Assembly (NCBI GenBank): GCA_964408805.1
Contig: CAYPAV010000007.1
Coordinates: 1 to 64,000, forward strand
Source of the DNA: CAYPAV01 sp964408805
Lineage (GTDB): Bacteria; Pseudomonadota; Alphaproteobacteria; UBA8366
Length of the DNA: 64,000 nt
Direction of reading: 5' to 3'
Shown here in pieces: positions 52,350 through 60,834 of this stretch. Position numbers and translations under genes: made by a program. Under the pieces are notes generated by a model, which was not told the DNA's origin, did not search any database, and was given only the letters and a program-made list of their open reading frames with translations. Positions within the stretch are counted from its first letter, which is position 1, and every line of letters starts with the position of its first letter.

Positions 52350-53294
52350 ATGACGCCAAGACCCCTCATCATAGATTGCGATCCGGGGCAGGACGATGCG
52401 GTCGCCCTTTTGTTCGCCATGGCATCTCCGGAAGAACTCGATCTCCAGGGCATCACCTGCGTCGCCGGCAATGTCGGGGTCGATCTGACGACCCGGAACG
52501 CGCTCCGGGTGCGCGCTCTCGCCGGGCGGCCCGAGGTGCCGGTCCTCAAGGGGGTGCCGCGTCCCATTCTGCGCCCGCTCCGGACCGCGCCGGAGGTCCA
52601 TGGGGAAACCGGCCTCGATGGGGTCGAACTGCCGGAACCGGTGCCTGGCGCCGCCGCCGGCCATGCGGTCGACTTCATCATCGAGAGCTGCCGCGCCGCG
52701 GGTCCCGACGGCCTCACGCTGGCGCCCATCGGACCGATGACCAATCTCGCGCTGGCGATCGTGATGGCGCCCGACATCGCGGCGAATATCCGCGAGATCG
52801 TCTTCATGGGCGGGGTCGCGCGCAATCCCGGCAACACGACCCCATCGGCCGAGTTCAACATGTTCGTCGACCCCCACGCGGCGCGCATCGTGCTGGAAGC
52901 GGGAGTTGCGACGACGATGCTGGGGCTCGACGTCACTCACAAGGCGATCACGACGCCCGCCAGGCGGGACGCCATCCGCGACCTCGGCAACGCGGTGGGT
53001 GCTGCGGTCGCCGATATGCTCACCTTCTACGACCGCCACGATATCGAGCGCTACGGCATGCCGGGCGGCCCGCTGCACGATCCCTGCGTGATCGGTTACC
53101 TGCTCCGGCCCGACCTGTTCGAAGGGCGCGACTGCCATGTCGCCGTCGAGACCGAGTCGCCGGTCACCATCGGAGAGACCGTGGTCGATTGGTGGGGTGT
53201 CTCCGGCCAAGCCGCCAATTGCCGCGTCGTCACCGAGATAGACGCCGACGGGTTCTATGCGCTGTTGACGGAACGGCTTGGCCGCTACGATTAA
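52350..53294 (+). CDS. Nucleoside hydrolase (inosine-uridine preferring type)
   Basis: 314 residues from the ATG at 52350; a GTG at 52338 is possible. The DCDPGQDDAVAL motif binds Ca2+ and the ribose. APIGPMTNLALAI, GGVARNPGNTTPSAEFNMFVDPHAARIV and HDPCVIGYLLRPDLF follow the family pattern. It cleaves ribonucleosides to base and ribose for salvage. Divergent from the EF-hand amidohydrolase; convergent with the next gene (6-nt gap). Confidence 0.93.
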   Translation: MTPRPLIIDCDPGQDDAVALLFAMASPEELDLQGITCVAGNVGVDLTTRNALRVRALAGRPEVPVLKGVPRPILRPLRTAPEVHGETGLDGVELPEPVPGAAAGHAVDFIIESCRAAGPDGLTLAPIGPMTNLALAIVMAPDIAANIREIVFMGGVARNPGNTTPSAEFNMFVDPHAARIVLEAGVATTMLGLDVTHKAITTPARRDAIRDLGNAVGAAVADMLTFYDRHDIERYGMPGGPLHDPCVIGYLLRPDLFEGRDCHVAVETESPVTIGETVVDWWGVSGQAANCRVVTEIDADGFYALLTERLGRYD

Positions 53295-53300
53295 ACTCGC

Positions 53301-53900
53301 TCAGTCGAGGTGGAGTGCGCGATCGAGAAGATCGATCCGGTCCTGACCCCAGAATATTTCGTCTTTGTAGACATAGCTCGGCGCCCCGATGATGTTTCTC
53401 TCGATTGCCTCGGCGGTGTTGGCCGCATAGATTTCGGCGATCTCGGGGGCCTCGCTCGCCGCCAGAAGGGCGGCGCCATCGAGCCCGACGGCATCGGCGG
53501 CACTTTCCAGCGTTGCCGTATCGGCGGCGTCCGCTTCCTCGACCCAGCATTTCCGCATGATGGCGTAGGAGAGGGGGCCCACATCGTGGCCCGCCTCCAT
53601 GGCGGCGATCGCCATCAAGGCCGCCGGCTGGTCGTTGGTCGGGAAGTGTTTCGGTTCCAGCGTCAGCTCGATGTCGAGATGGGCCTTCCAGCGCTTCAGT
53701 TCCATCATCCGGTAGGCCACCCGTTGCGGCGACCGTTTGCCGAGCGGCAGACCGCCGGAGACGGCAAAGATCTCGCCGAGATTGGCCGGTTTGAAATTGA
53801 TCGTGGCTCCCGCCGCCCCCGCGACCGCATAGAAGCGCTGCGTGCCGATATAGGTCCAAGGCGAAACGTGGCTGTAGTAGTAGTCGATTTCCTTGCTCAT
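53301..53900 (-). CDS. DsbA-fold 2-hydroxychromene-2-carboxylate isomerase-like protein
   Basis: 199 residues. Kappa-GST/DsbA fold, with IDYYYSHVSPWTYIG at the N-terminus; the Ser of SPW replaces the CxxC of DsbA and binds glutathione. NIIGAPSYVYKDEIFWGQDRIDLL is the cis-Pro region and C-terminus typical of HCCA isomerases. It isomerises aromatic breakdown products or acts on other glutathione-linked substrates. It is co-directional with, and 21 nt downstream of, the acyl-CoA synthetase. Confidence 0.87.
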   Translation of the reverse strand: MSKEIDYYYSHVSPWTYIGTQRFYAVAGAAGATINFKPANLGEIFAVSGGLPLGKRSPQRVAYRMMELKRWKAHLDIELTLEPKHFPTNDQPAALMAIAAMEAGHDVGPLSYAIMRKCWVEEADAADTATLESAADAVGLDGAALLAASEAPEIAEIYAANTAEAIERNIIGAPSYVYKDEIFWGQDRIDLLDRALHLD

Positions 53901-53921
53901 TCGTTCTCTCGCTTCAATAGG

Positions 53922-55565
53922 TCACATTTTAACTAACGCACCGCCGCCGTCATCTCGGGCCCGCAATTCGCGGCGCATGATCTTGCCGGTCGTGGTCATC
54001 GGCAGCTCGTCGATGAATTCAATCTCGCGCGGATATTCATGCGCGGCGAGCCGCGTCTTGACGTGTTCGCGGATCTCGGCGGCGAGTGTCTCGGTCCCCT
54101 CGACCCCTTCATTGGGGACGATATAGGCCTTGACGATTTCCGTTCGCATCGGGTCCGGCTTGCCGATCGCGGCCGCAAGCAGCACTGCGGGATGGGTCAT
54201 CAGGCAATCCTCGATCTCGCCGGGACCGATGCGATAGCCGGCACTGGTGATGACGTCGTCGTCGCGGCCCACGAACCAGATATAGCCGTCCTCGTCGCGC
54301 TGGCCGACATCGCCGGTCAACAGCCAGTCGCCGAGGAATTTCGCTTCGGTCGCTTCCGGGTCGTTCCAGTAACCGAGAAACATGACCGGATCCGGTGATT
54401 TGACGGCGATGTTGCCGGTCTCGCCGAAGGCACATTCCTGGCCCTCGGGGCCGATGATGGCCACCTCGTGTCCCGGGACCGGCTTTCCCATCGAGCCCGG
54501 ACGAACCGGCATGATCGAGGCGCAGTTCCCGATCACGAGATTGCACTCGGTTTGGCCGTAGCCCTCGTTGATCGTGAAGCCGAAGGTCTCGCGGCCCCAA
54601 TCGAGGAGTTCGGCCCCCAACGCCTCACCGCCGGTGAAGATCGAGCGGAGGGCATAGTTCCACTTCTCGCGCGGCGCCTCGATCTGGCGCATCAGTTTGA
54701 GCGCCGTCGGCGGCAGGAAGGCGTTTCGCACCTCGTGGGTCGCCATCAGGCGGAAGGCTTCCTCGGGGTCCAACTTCCGGCCGCGAAAGACCAGGACCGA
54801 GACCCCGAAGGCGAGCGAGGGCATCAGAACGTCCAAGAGGCCGCCGACCCAGGCCCAGTCCGCCGGCGTCCAGAAGCGGTCGCCGGGCTTGGGGAAAAAT
54901 TCCTGCGGGAATTGGACTCCCGGGAGATGCCCGAGCAGCACCCGATGGGCATGAAGTGCCCCCTTCGGCGGCCCGGTCGTGCCAGAGGTGAAGACCAGGA
55001 GGGCGGGATCGTCGGCCAGGCTGTCGACCGGCTCGAAGGCATCGCGCGCTTCGTCCAGCAAGGCATGGAAATCCTCGACGCCGCTCTCCGGGCCGTCGAT
55101 TGAAAAGACGAGCTTCAGATCCCCCAGATTATCGCGGATACCGCCGAGCTTTCCGAGATTGTCGCCGTCGGTGACGACCGCCTTGGCGCCGCTGGTGCGC
55201 AGCCGGTATTCGAGCGCATCCGGCCCGAACAACGTGAACAGCGGCACCGCGATCAGTCCCGCCTTGTAGCAGGCGATATGCGTGATCGCGGTTTCGGGTG
55301 TCTGCGGCAGCAGGATGGCGACGCGGTCGCCGGCGGTAAGGCCTTTTCCCCGCAAGACGTTGGCGAGCCGGTTCGACAGGCGCTTCAGGTCCAGGAAACT
55401 GTACTGTCGGGCCGTTCCGTTGGAGTCGAGATCGATCAGCGCGACTGCGTCGGGCCGCAGGTCGGCGATCGCGTCGGAGACGGCGACGCCCATGTTGTAA
55501 CGCGTCGGCACCTCCCAGCGGAAATTCCGACGGACGGCCTCGTAGTTCTTCCCCGGCCTTAGCAT
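53922..55565 (-). CDS. Acyl-CoA synthetase (AMP-forming)
   Basis: 547 residues. Core motifs: P-loop-like LVFTSGTTGPPKGALHAH, NEGYGQTECN, TGDVGQRDEDGYIWFVGRDDDVITSAGYRIGPGEIE and the catalytic-lysine end TTTGKIMRREL. It activates a short- or medium-chain carboxylic acid as acyl-CoA; its resemblance is to acetyl/propionyl or medium-chain ligases. It is downstream of the deiodinase-like selenoprotein gene (57 nt) on the same strand, so the two may be co-transcribed. Confidence 0.92.
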   Translation of the reverse strand: MLRPGKNYEAVRRNFRWEVPTRYNMGVAVSDAIADLRPDAVALIDLDSNGTARQYSFLDLKRLSNRLANVLRGKGLTAGDRVAILLPQTPETAITHIACYKAGLIAVPLFTLFGPDALEYRLRTSGAKAVVTDGDNLGKLGGIRDNLGDLKLVFSIDGPESGVEDFHALLDEARDAFEPVDSLADDPALLVFTSGTTGPPKGALHAHRVLLGHLPGVQFPQEFFPKPGDRFWTPADWAWVGGLLDVLMPSLAFGVSVLVFRGRKLDPEEAFRLMATHEVRNAFLPPTALKLMRQIEAPREKWNYALRSIFTGGEALGAELLDWGRETFGFTINEGYGQTECNLVIGNCASIMPVRPGSMGKPVPGHEVAIIGPEGQECAFGETGNIAVKSPDPVMFLGYWNDPEATEAKFLGDWLLTGDVGQRDEDGYIWFVGRDDDVITSAGYRIGPGEIEDCLMTHPAVLLAAAIGKPDPMRTEIVKAYIVPNEGVEGTETLAAEIREHVKTRLAAHEYPREIEFIDELPMTTTGKIMRRELRARDDGGGALVKM

Positions 55566-55622
55566 GATGAACTTCGTGCCGATCTCCGGCCGAACGGGTT
55601 TCTCATTCGCTTCGGCGGCTTT

Positions 55623-56306
55623 CTATTCCGCCGCCACCGCCACGCTTGCCGCCTGGGCCTCGATCGCTTCCAGCCAAGTGTCCACGTTGAAACCGCGCGA
55701 GCCCATGATGCCCCGGTAGAAGACTTTTCCCTCGGCGTCCAGGACATAGAGTCGTTCCGGCAAAGCCGCGTATTTGGCGTCGACCTCGTTGGCCATGTTG
55801 TCGAGCAGCGTCGGCATGGTGAAGCCGAGTTCCAGCATGCAAACGCCCGCGACCTCGGTGCGTTCGTCCGCCGTCGTCGGCTCGGCGTAGAAGACCTCGT
55901 CGTCGATATTCGAGAAGACCTGCCACCCATCGGTCGGGTGGGCTTCGCGAATGTAGACAAGGTAAAAATCGAGACGGTCTTGGAAGGTCTTGTAAATTTC
56001 GTTCATGCGCACGGCAAGTTTACGAAACGGCGGTCATGTATAGGAGCCGAAGATCAGCGCCACCGGCCGCCCTCTGGTTTCCGACAGTTGGAAAGTCTCG
56101 CCTGTTCGTTTGCCGTCGGCCGACAGTCGTTCGATCTCGAAATCGGGCGCCATGTCGCCAACCTTGGGAGCGACGCGTTCGCGCTCTACCCGGGCCGTGC
56201 GCATGGCGATGTATTCCTCGCGGCTGAGATTTCGTTCTTTCAGATCCTCGTCCGACAGCTGATCGTGCGGGACGTAAGTAATTTCCAGGCCTGCATCGTC
56301 GGCCAT
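55623..56306 (-). CDS. Iodothyronine-deiodinase-like selenoprotein with in-frame UGA (Sec91)
   Basis: 227 residues if the TGA at 56034-56036 is read as selenocysteine. The first part (ATG at 56306, strong GGGAGGG site) has a thioredoxin-like opening, VGDMAPDFEIERLSADG. It reaches ALIFGSYT, the TGA, then continues in frame as PPFRKLAVRMNEIYK and FYLVYIREAHPTDGWQ. In vertebrate deiodinases the same place reads GSCT-U-PPF, and IREAHP-x-DGW is also conserved, so the family and the Sec position match exactly. A conventional caller would give a 90-residue and a 129-residue protein instead. In bacteria such proteins are thought to be thiol/selenol redox enzymes; iodide chemistry is not implied. A SECIS-like hairpin follows the TGA. 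No selA, selB, selC or selD is in the window. Confidence 0.85.
55997..56027 (-). promoter_or_regulatory. Candidate bacterial SECIS element
   Basis: In the mRNA, nucleotides 7-12 after the UGA (UUUCGU) pair perfectly with nucleotides 32-37 (ACGAAA). An inner UGC/GCA stem (18-20 with 26-28) closes a 5-nt apical loop, CGUGC, with G as its second base. Known bacterial SECIS rules are a hairpin right after the UGA, an apical loop about 16-37 nt away, and a G among its first two bases. This hairpin meets them. Confidence 0.6.
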
Positions 56307-56444
56307 ATTTCCCTCCCGAAATTGGATTTCATGTTGGCGTGATCTTAGGGGTGAAGTCCCGTTTGCGATAGTCCGATTTTCGACCTAGCCTTTCGAAAGC
56401 CGTCACGATCGCGCGGGCGGAAGACCGGGAAAGGGGAATAGACA

Positions 56445-57182
56445 ATGGAATTCGGATTTGGCGTGCCGACGCGAGGGCCCCTGGCGACGCCCGAGGACAT
56501 TACCGACATCGCAGCGGCGGGCGAGGCCATGGGCTTCAGCCATGTCTACGTCAATGATCATGTGGTGGTGCCCCGCGCGGTCGGATCGAAATACCTCTAT
56601 ACCGACACCGGCGACTGGCCCGGCGGACGATTCGGCGAGGCGATGGAGTTGGTCGTTCTCCTCGCCTTTCTCGCCAGTGCGACCTCTCGGTTGCGGTTGT
56701 TGAGTTCGGTCATGGTCGTGCCGTATCGAAATCCCGTGGTGACCGCGAAAATGCTCGCGACCATCGACGTGCTCTCCGGCGGGCGGATCACCGTCGGTTG
56801 CGGGGCGGGCTGGATGTCCGAGGAGTTCGAGGCCGTCGGCACCCCGCCGTTTACCGAGCGCGGCCGCGTGGTCGACGAGTATCTCGACATCTTTCGCGCC
56901 ATCTGGACCGAGAATGATCCGGCGTTCGAGGGCGCCTATGCCGAATTCTCGAATATCGGCGTGTTGCCGCATCCGGTGCAGGACCCGCATCCGCCGATCT
57001 GGATCGGCGGCGAGGGTGGGGCAGCCTTGCGGCGAGTGGCGCGGCGCGGCGACGGTTGGTATCCGGTCGGCTACAACCCCCGCCAACCGCGACATTCCGC
57101 GCCTGATCGAAGGCGCGGGCTTTGCCATCGAGAAATTGGAGACAATGTATCTCCCCGGCACGCCCCGCTTTGCCGGCTTTAA
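56445..57182 (+). pseudogene. Truncated F420/LLM-class flavin monooxygenase, broken at 3' end
   Basis: The frame opens as a normal luciferase-like oxidoreductase: FGFGVPTRGPLATPEDITDIAAAGEAMGFSHVYVNDH, then VLSGGRITVGCGAGWMSEEFEAVG and PPIWIGGEGGAALRRVARRGDGWYPVG. After about residue 213 (nt 57080) similarity ends and the next 33 codons look like out-of-frame noise before a TAA. Family members go on for roughly 70 more residues. The DNA from 57085 instead encodes, one frame over, the tail of a methyltransferase. So this is a deletion chimera. The N-terminal barrel portion may still be expressed, but it lacks the last strands. Confidence 0.75.
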
Positions 57183-57210
57183 CTATTGGGGCGCGGCGCG
57201 GAAGCTGTGA
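57085..57210 (+). pseudogene. 3' remnant of a class I SAM-dependent methyltransferase
   Basis: In the +1 frame relative to the flavin enzyme, 57085-57210 encodes NRDIPRLIEGAGFAIEKLET, then MYLPGTPRFAGFNYWGAARKL and a TGA. It is what I recognise as the conserved C-terminus of UbiE/COQ5-like methyltransferases (LIEGAGF, LET-x-YLPG-x-P, GxAR). No SAM-binding part remains upstream. Confidence 0.65.
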
Positions 57211-57286
57211 GGGGCACCATGCTTGCCTCGCTCGAGAAGGCTGATACGTCAGAATAAGACGATCGCTTCGGACTGTGGGAGACGGG

Positions 57287-58129
57287 ATGACCTACGCACA
57301 TATCGACTGCCGGGCGATGACGCCCAATGTGGGGGCCGAGATCGGCGGGGTCGATCTTTCGAACCTTTCCGACGGGGCGGCTGGCGAGATCAAGCAGGCG
57401 CTGGCTGAGAAGAAGGTGGTCGTCTTTCGCGACCAGGACCTGACGGCGGATCAATACCTCGATTTCATGCGCCGCTTCGGCGACCCCGTGGGAGAGGACC
57501 TGACCACCGACGACGGCCGCCCGCCGGAGGTCGGCGCCATCCACATCCGGCCGAACGAACAACAGACCATCAATTTCTGGCATATGGACCATTCGTTCCG
57601 GGAATTGCCCGCCCCCATCCTCAGCCTCTATGCGAAGGTGCTGCCCGATTGCGGCGGCGATACCCTGTTCGCCAATCTGGAGGCCGCCTATGACGGCCTC
57701 GACGAGGCGATGAAGGACCGCATCGCCAAACTGGAGACCAACCACAAGGTCCAGGAAACCCAGAACTCCAAGTGGCGTTACACCGAGGCCGAATTCGACG
57801 CCATGCTGAAGGTCCCCCCGGTCCGCCATCCCCTCGTCGGGCGCAATCCGGAGACCGGCCGGAAATACCTCTTCGTCAACACGCCCGTCTATTGCCGCAA
57901 CATCGCCGACATGGAAACGCCCGAGGGCGACGCCCTCCTCCGCCAACTCTACCGCCACGCCCAGCGACCGGAATACCATTGCCGGGTCGTCTGGGAATTG
58001 AACACGGTCGTCGTCTGGGAAAACGTGCATTGCGTGCACTACCCGGTCGCCGACTACTTCCCCCAGGAACGCAAACTCTGGCGCATCGCGATCGCCGGCA
58101 CGGCCCGGCCGGTGGGGGCAAACCGCTGA
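57287..58129 (+). CDS. TauD/TfdA-family Fe(II)/2-oxoglutarate dioxygenase
   Basis: 280 residues from the ATG at 57287 (GGGAGACGGG upstream). The metal pair HxD lies in FWHMDHSF, with the distal His in the ENVHCVHYP region and the 2-oxoglutarate-binding Arg in RKLWRIAIAG. VGAEIGGVDLSNLSDGAAGEIKQALAEKKVVVFRDQDL is the classic N-terminal block. It hydroxylates, and often thereby cleaves, sulfonates, aryloxy acids or similar. It is followed by a tautomerase and a second TauD gene, giving a small catabolic cluster. Confidence 0.9.
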   Translation: MTYAHIDCRAMTPNVGAEIGGVDLSNLSDGAAGEIKQALAEKKVVVFRDQDLTADQYLDFMRRFGDPVGEDLTTDDGRPPEVGAIHIRPNEQQTINFWHMDHSFRELPAPILSLYAKVLPDCGGDTLFANLEAAYDGLDEAMKDRIAKLETNHKVQETQNSKWRYTEAEFDAMLKVPPVRHPLVGRNPETGRKYLFVNTPVYCRNIADMETPEGDALLRQLYRHAQRPEYHCRVVWELNTVVVWENVHCVHYPVADYFPQERKLWRIAIAGTARPVGANR

Positions 58130-58168
58130 TGGAATTTGTGACCTTGTATTGCTGCAAAGGACCGAGCC

Positions 58169-58558
58169 ATGCCGCACGCCGCCATCCATAAGCTTCGAAA
58201 CGCCGGGCCAGCATCCCGCCCCGACATCCTGGCGGCCGTCAACGCTGCCTTCATCCAGGCTTTGAAAGTCCCAGTCGACACCCACCCCGTCCGCCTCTCC
58301 GAATACGACCGCGACGCCTTTCTGATTCCGAAAGATGCCGGCGACGGCTTCATGCTGATCGAAGCCACGATCTTCCCCGGCCGCTCCCTCGCGACCAAGC
58401 AGGCGCTCTACGATGCTATCCTCGACAACCTGGCGGGCCTCGGCGTCGAGCGGCGGGACGTCCGCATCGTACTGGTCGAAACCCCGCTCGAAAACTGGGC
58501 CCTCCGCGGCGGTACTCCGGCGAGCGAACTCGATCTGGGGTTCGAGGTTGCGATATAA
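58169..58558 (+). CDS. Tautomerase-superfamily protein
   Basis: 129 residues. Met is followed by Pro2 (MPHAAIHKL), the catalytic base once Met is removed. Length and VRIVLVETPLENWALRGGTPASE fit the two-domain-like tautomerase_2 group (malonate semialdehyde decarboxylase and cis-CaaD relatives). It interconverts keto/enol forms or cleaves small acids. It lies 39 nt after the first and 35 nt before the second TauD gene, so it likely processes a dioxygenase product. Confidence 0.85.
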   Translation: MPHAAIHKLRNAGPASRPDILAAVNAAFIQALKVPVDTHPVRLSEYDRDAFLIPKDAGDGFMLIEATIFPGRSLATKQALYDAILDNLAGLGVERRDVRIVLVETPLENWALRGGTPASELDLGFEVAI

Positions 58559-58593
58559 GTGGGAGGGAGATCGTATCCTATGATAGGACGGCC

Positions 58594-59448
58594 ATGAGCA
58601 TCGAGGTGCGTGCAAGCGCGGATGGTTTCGCCGGCGAGGTTCTGGGCGCCGACCTTGCGCGTGATGCAGATTTCCCGCCCGTGCATGGGGCCTTGATCGA
58701 GTTCGGCGTCATTGTCGTTCGCGACCAGCGGCTTTCGCCGGAGACTCAGATCGCCTTTTCGCGTCGCTTCGGGCCTCTCATGGGACGGCGACCTTCCGCG
58801 TCCGACAATGTCCTGTTGACCGGATTTCCGGAAATTACGTTGCTGTCGAACCGTCGCGAAAACGGCGTCTATATCGGCAATGCCGATGCCGGCCGCTACT
58901 GGCATTCGGATATGAGTTTCGAGGAGGAGCCAAACCTCGGGACGGTGGTTTATGCGCTGGAGGTGCCGCCCGTCGGTGGCGATACGGTGTTCGCCGATTT
59001 GGAGGCTGCCTACGAGACGCTTTCGGAGGCCACCAAGCAACGCATCGCCGGCAAACGCGCGGCCCACACCTTCGCCAAGCATTACCATGAGATCATGGCG
59101 AAAGGCAGCACCCGCCCGCCGCTGAGCGCCGCCCAGCTCGCGGGTTTGAAGGAAACCTGGCACCCGATCGTCCGCACCCATCCGGAAAGCGGCCGCAAGG
59201 TGTTGTTCGTCAATCCCGGCCATACCGTTCGGGTGGAGGGAATGACGGAACCCGACAGTCAAACCCTCCTGGAGTCACTGTTTGCACACAGTTTGCGATC
59301 GGAACGCCTGTATCGCCACGAATGGCGGGTCGGCGACGTGGTGATATGGGACAACCGACGCGTCATGCACCGGGCGGAGACTTACGACATGGACCGCTAT
59401 ACGCGGCATCTGCACCGCACCTCCATCCACGGCGATCGACCATATTGA
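58594..59448 (+). CDS. Second TauD/TfdA-family dioxygenase
   Basis: 284 residues. HSD in YWHSDMSFEEEPN gives the HxD metal pair, the distal His is in VMHRAETYD, and the Arg is in RHLHRTSIHG. It is clearly diverged from the copy at 57287 (different N-terminus, closer to the aryloxyalkanoate/taurine dioxygenase type), so it is not a recent duplicate. Third gene of the TauD-tautomerase-TauD cluster. Confidence 0.9.
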   Translation: MSIEVRASADGFAGEVLGADLARDADFPPVHGALIEFGVIVVRDQRLSPETQIAFSRRFGPLMGRRPSASDNVLLTGFPEITLLSNRRENGVYIGNADAGRYWHSDMSFEEEPNLGTVVYALEVPPVGGDTVFADLEAAYETLSEATKQRIAGKRAAHTFAKHYHEIMAKGSTRPPLSAAQLAGLKETWHPIVRTHPESGRKVLFVNPGHTVRVEGMTEPDSQTLLESLFAHSLRSERLYRHEWRVGDVVIWDNRRVMHRAETYDMDRYTRHLHRTSIHGDRPY

Positions 59449-59532
59449 ATGCGCCGGAAATAGGGGAACCGTACTTATTGATTGGGCTTCGAATCTCGGC
59501 AACAGAATTCCGATCGTCCTCGATCGCTCCCG

Positions 59533-60429
59533 TTAACAGGCATCATCGTCTAACCCGCGCGCCTGTTCGTCGATAAATTCGAGATCCCTTGCCAAGAGCG
59601 TCTCCACCTCGCGGCTTAATTTCGACGCCTGACGTTTTCTTCCCGATCTTTCCGCCGCCTCGGCTTTTTCGATCAATGCCATGACCGCATCGTATTCGTC
59701 GTCGATCGCCTTCGCCCCCAGGGCCTCGCTCAGGCCGATTGAATCGGTCTCGTAGCCCATGTCCTCCAGCCGCCCTTCGATTCGTTGGCCGTGCGCCACC
59801 GATTCCCGAGCTTCCCGGCGCGATGCCGCAGCCCGCAATCGGTCGTATTTGGGGGAGCTGGGAAGGGGTGCCGTTGCCGGCGCCATCGGGGTATCGCTTC
59901 GGCCGCTCGGACTGGGCTCGATGTGCTCCCCATCGATAAGCGGTTCCGGTTGGCGGGTGTCCTTGGCCGGGTCCGGGGCTGGGTCGGGGACCGGCGAGCG
60001 TTCGGGCGATGTCGACGGCTTCGGGGTTCCGGCGACGAAGGCGATGAATTTCGAGAGCAACGAAGGCGAGCGTGCCACGCGCTCCTCGCCGGTGTCGGTG
60101 GCGACGCTCGGCGGCGCTTCGGGTTTGACGAGGTAGGCGGCGGCACCGTCTTCGCCGAGGTCGATGGTCGCCACGACGGCTTCGACGATTTCCCGGTAGC
60201 GATCCAAATTACCTCGGGAGCGGGCGTCGTTGGCCTTGCCGAGTTGCTTGAGGAGGGCGTCCTGTTTTTCGTCGACGGTGCGGTGCTGGCCGTTGAAGCT
60301 GTCGAAATTGCCATCCGTGTCGGAGGCGTCCCGTTCCTGCCGGTTCAGATAATCATGTTCCTCGTCGGCCCAATCCTCGATCCGGTCGCGGAGCGCGTTA
60401 AAATCATATTTCAAGTCGGGCTTATTCAT
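59533..60429 (-). CDS. Hypothetical acidic protein with Pro-rich linker
   Basis: 298 residues from the ATG at 60429. Residues 1-95 are helical and very acidic (LKYDFNALRDRIEDWADEEHDYLNRQE). Residues about 115-190 are a low-complexity Pro/Ser/Asp-rich linker (PVPDPAPDPAKD and the like). Residues about 190-298 are again helical, with KAEAAERSGRKRQASKLSREVETLL. No signal peptide or catalytic motif. Not recognised. Convergent with the TauD gene and 33 nt downstream of another orphan. Confidence 0.6.
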   Translation of the reverse strand: MNKPDLKYDFNALRDRIEDWADEEHDYLNRQERDASDTDGNFDSFNGQHRTVDEKQDALLKQLGKANDARSRGNLDRYREIVEAVVATIDLGEDGAAAYLVKPEAPPSVATDTGEERVARSPSLLSKFIAFVAGTPKPSTSPERSPVPDPAPDPAKDTRQPEPLIDGEHIEPSPSGRSDTPMAPATAPLPSSPKYDRLRAAASRREARESVAHGQRIEGRLEDMGYETDSIGLSEALGAKAIDDEYDAVMALIEKAEAAERSGRKRQASKLSREVETLLARDLEFIDEQARGLDDDAC

Positions 60430-60462
60430 TTGCTTCAATAGAGCTATGCAAACCGCAAGGGA

Positions 60463-60834
60463 TCAATCCGCCACGGGAAGGTCTTTGACCGCGCTCCGAA
60501 ACGCCTCGGCATGCCGCGCATTGCCATGCGCCTCCATCAATACCGCAAGCGCCTCCAAAGCCGCCGTTATCCCTCGATACCGTGTGCATTCGCCGCTTAT
60601 CCGTCGCGGGAAGGCATCCGTCTCTTGGTCCGGAGTCCGCTCGACCGGCGTGATGTTCTCGAACATGCCGTCCGGCCCCAGGGTAAGGTCATAATCCCGT
60701 CCCGGCCGGTAATCCTCCATCAAGTTCCGGCAAAGATACAATCCCAAACCTTGGAACATCTCGCCTTCCGCCGGAAGACGGCCCCCGAGATCCGCGGAGT
60801 CGATCTTTCTTCGATGCAATTCCGTTTCGTTCAA
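60463..60834 (-). CDS. Hypothetical protein, orphan
   Basis: 123 residues from a TTG whose last bases overlap the TGA of a tiny upstream frame. EGEMFQGLGLYLCRNLMEDYRPGRDYDLTLGPDGMFENI suggests a small alpha/beta fold, and the C-terminal half is helical (ITAALEALAVLMEAHGNARHAEAF). I know no family for it. Same strand as the preceding orphan and the GlpD-like gene, so possibly one transcript. Confidence 0.5.
   Translation of the reverse strand: MNETELHRRKIDSADLGGRLPAEGEMFQGLGLYLCRNLMEDYRPGRDYDLTLGPDGMFENITPVERTPDQETDAFPRRISGECTRYRGITAALEALAVLMEAHGNARHAEAFRSAVKDLPVAD

Noticed and set aside
57287..59448. The two TauD genes as a recent tandem duplication
   Set aside because: Their sequences differ throughout, including around the metal ligands, so they are old paralogues.
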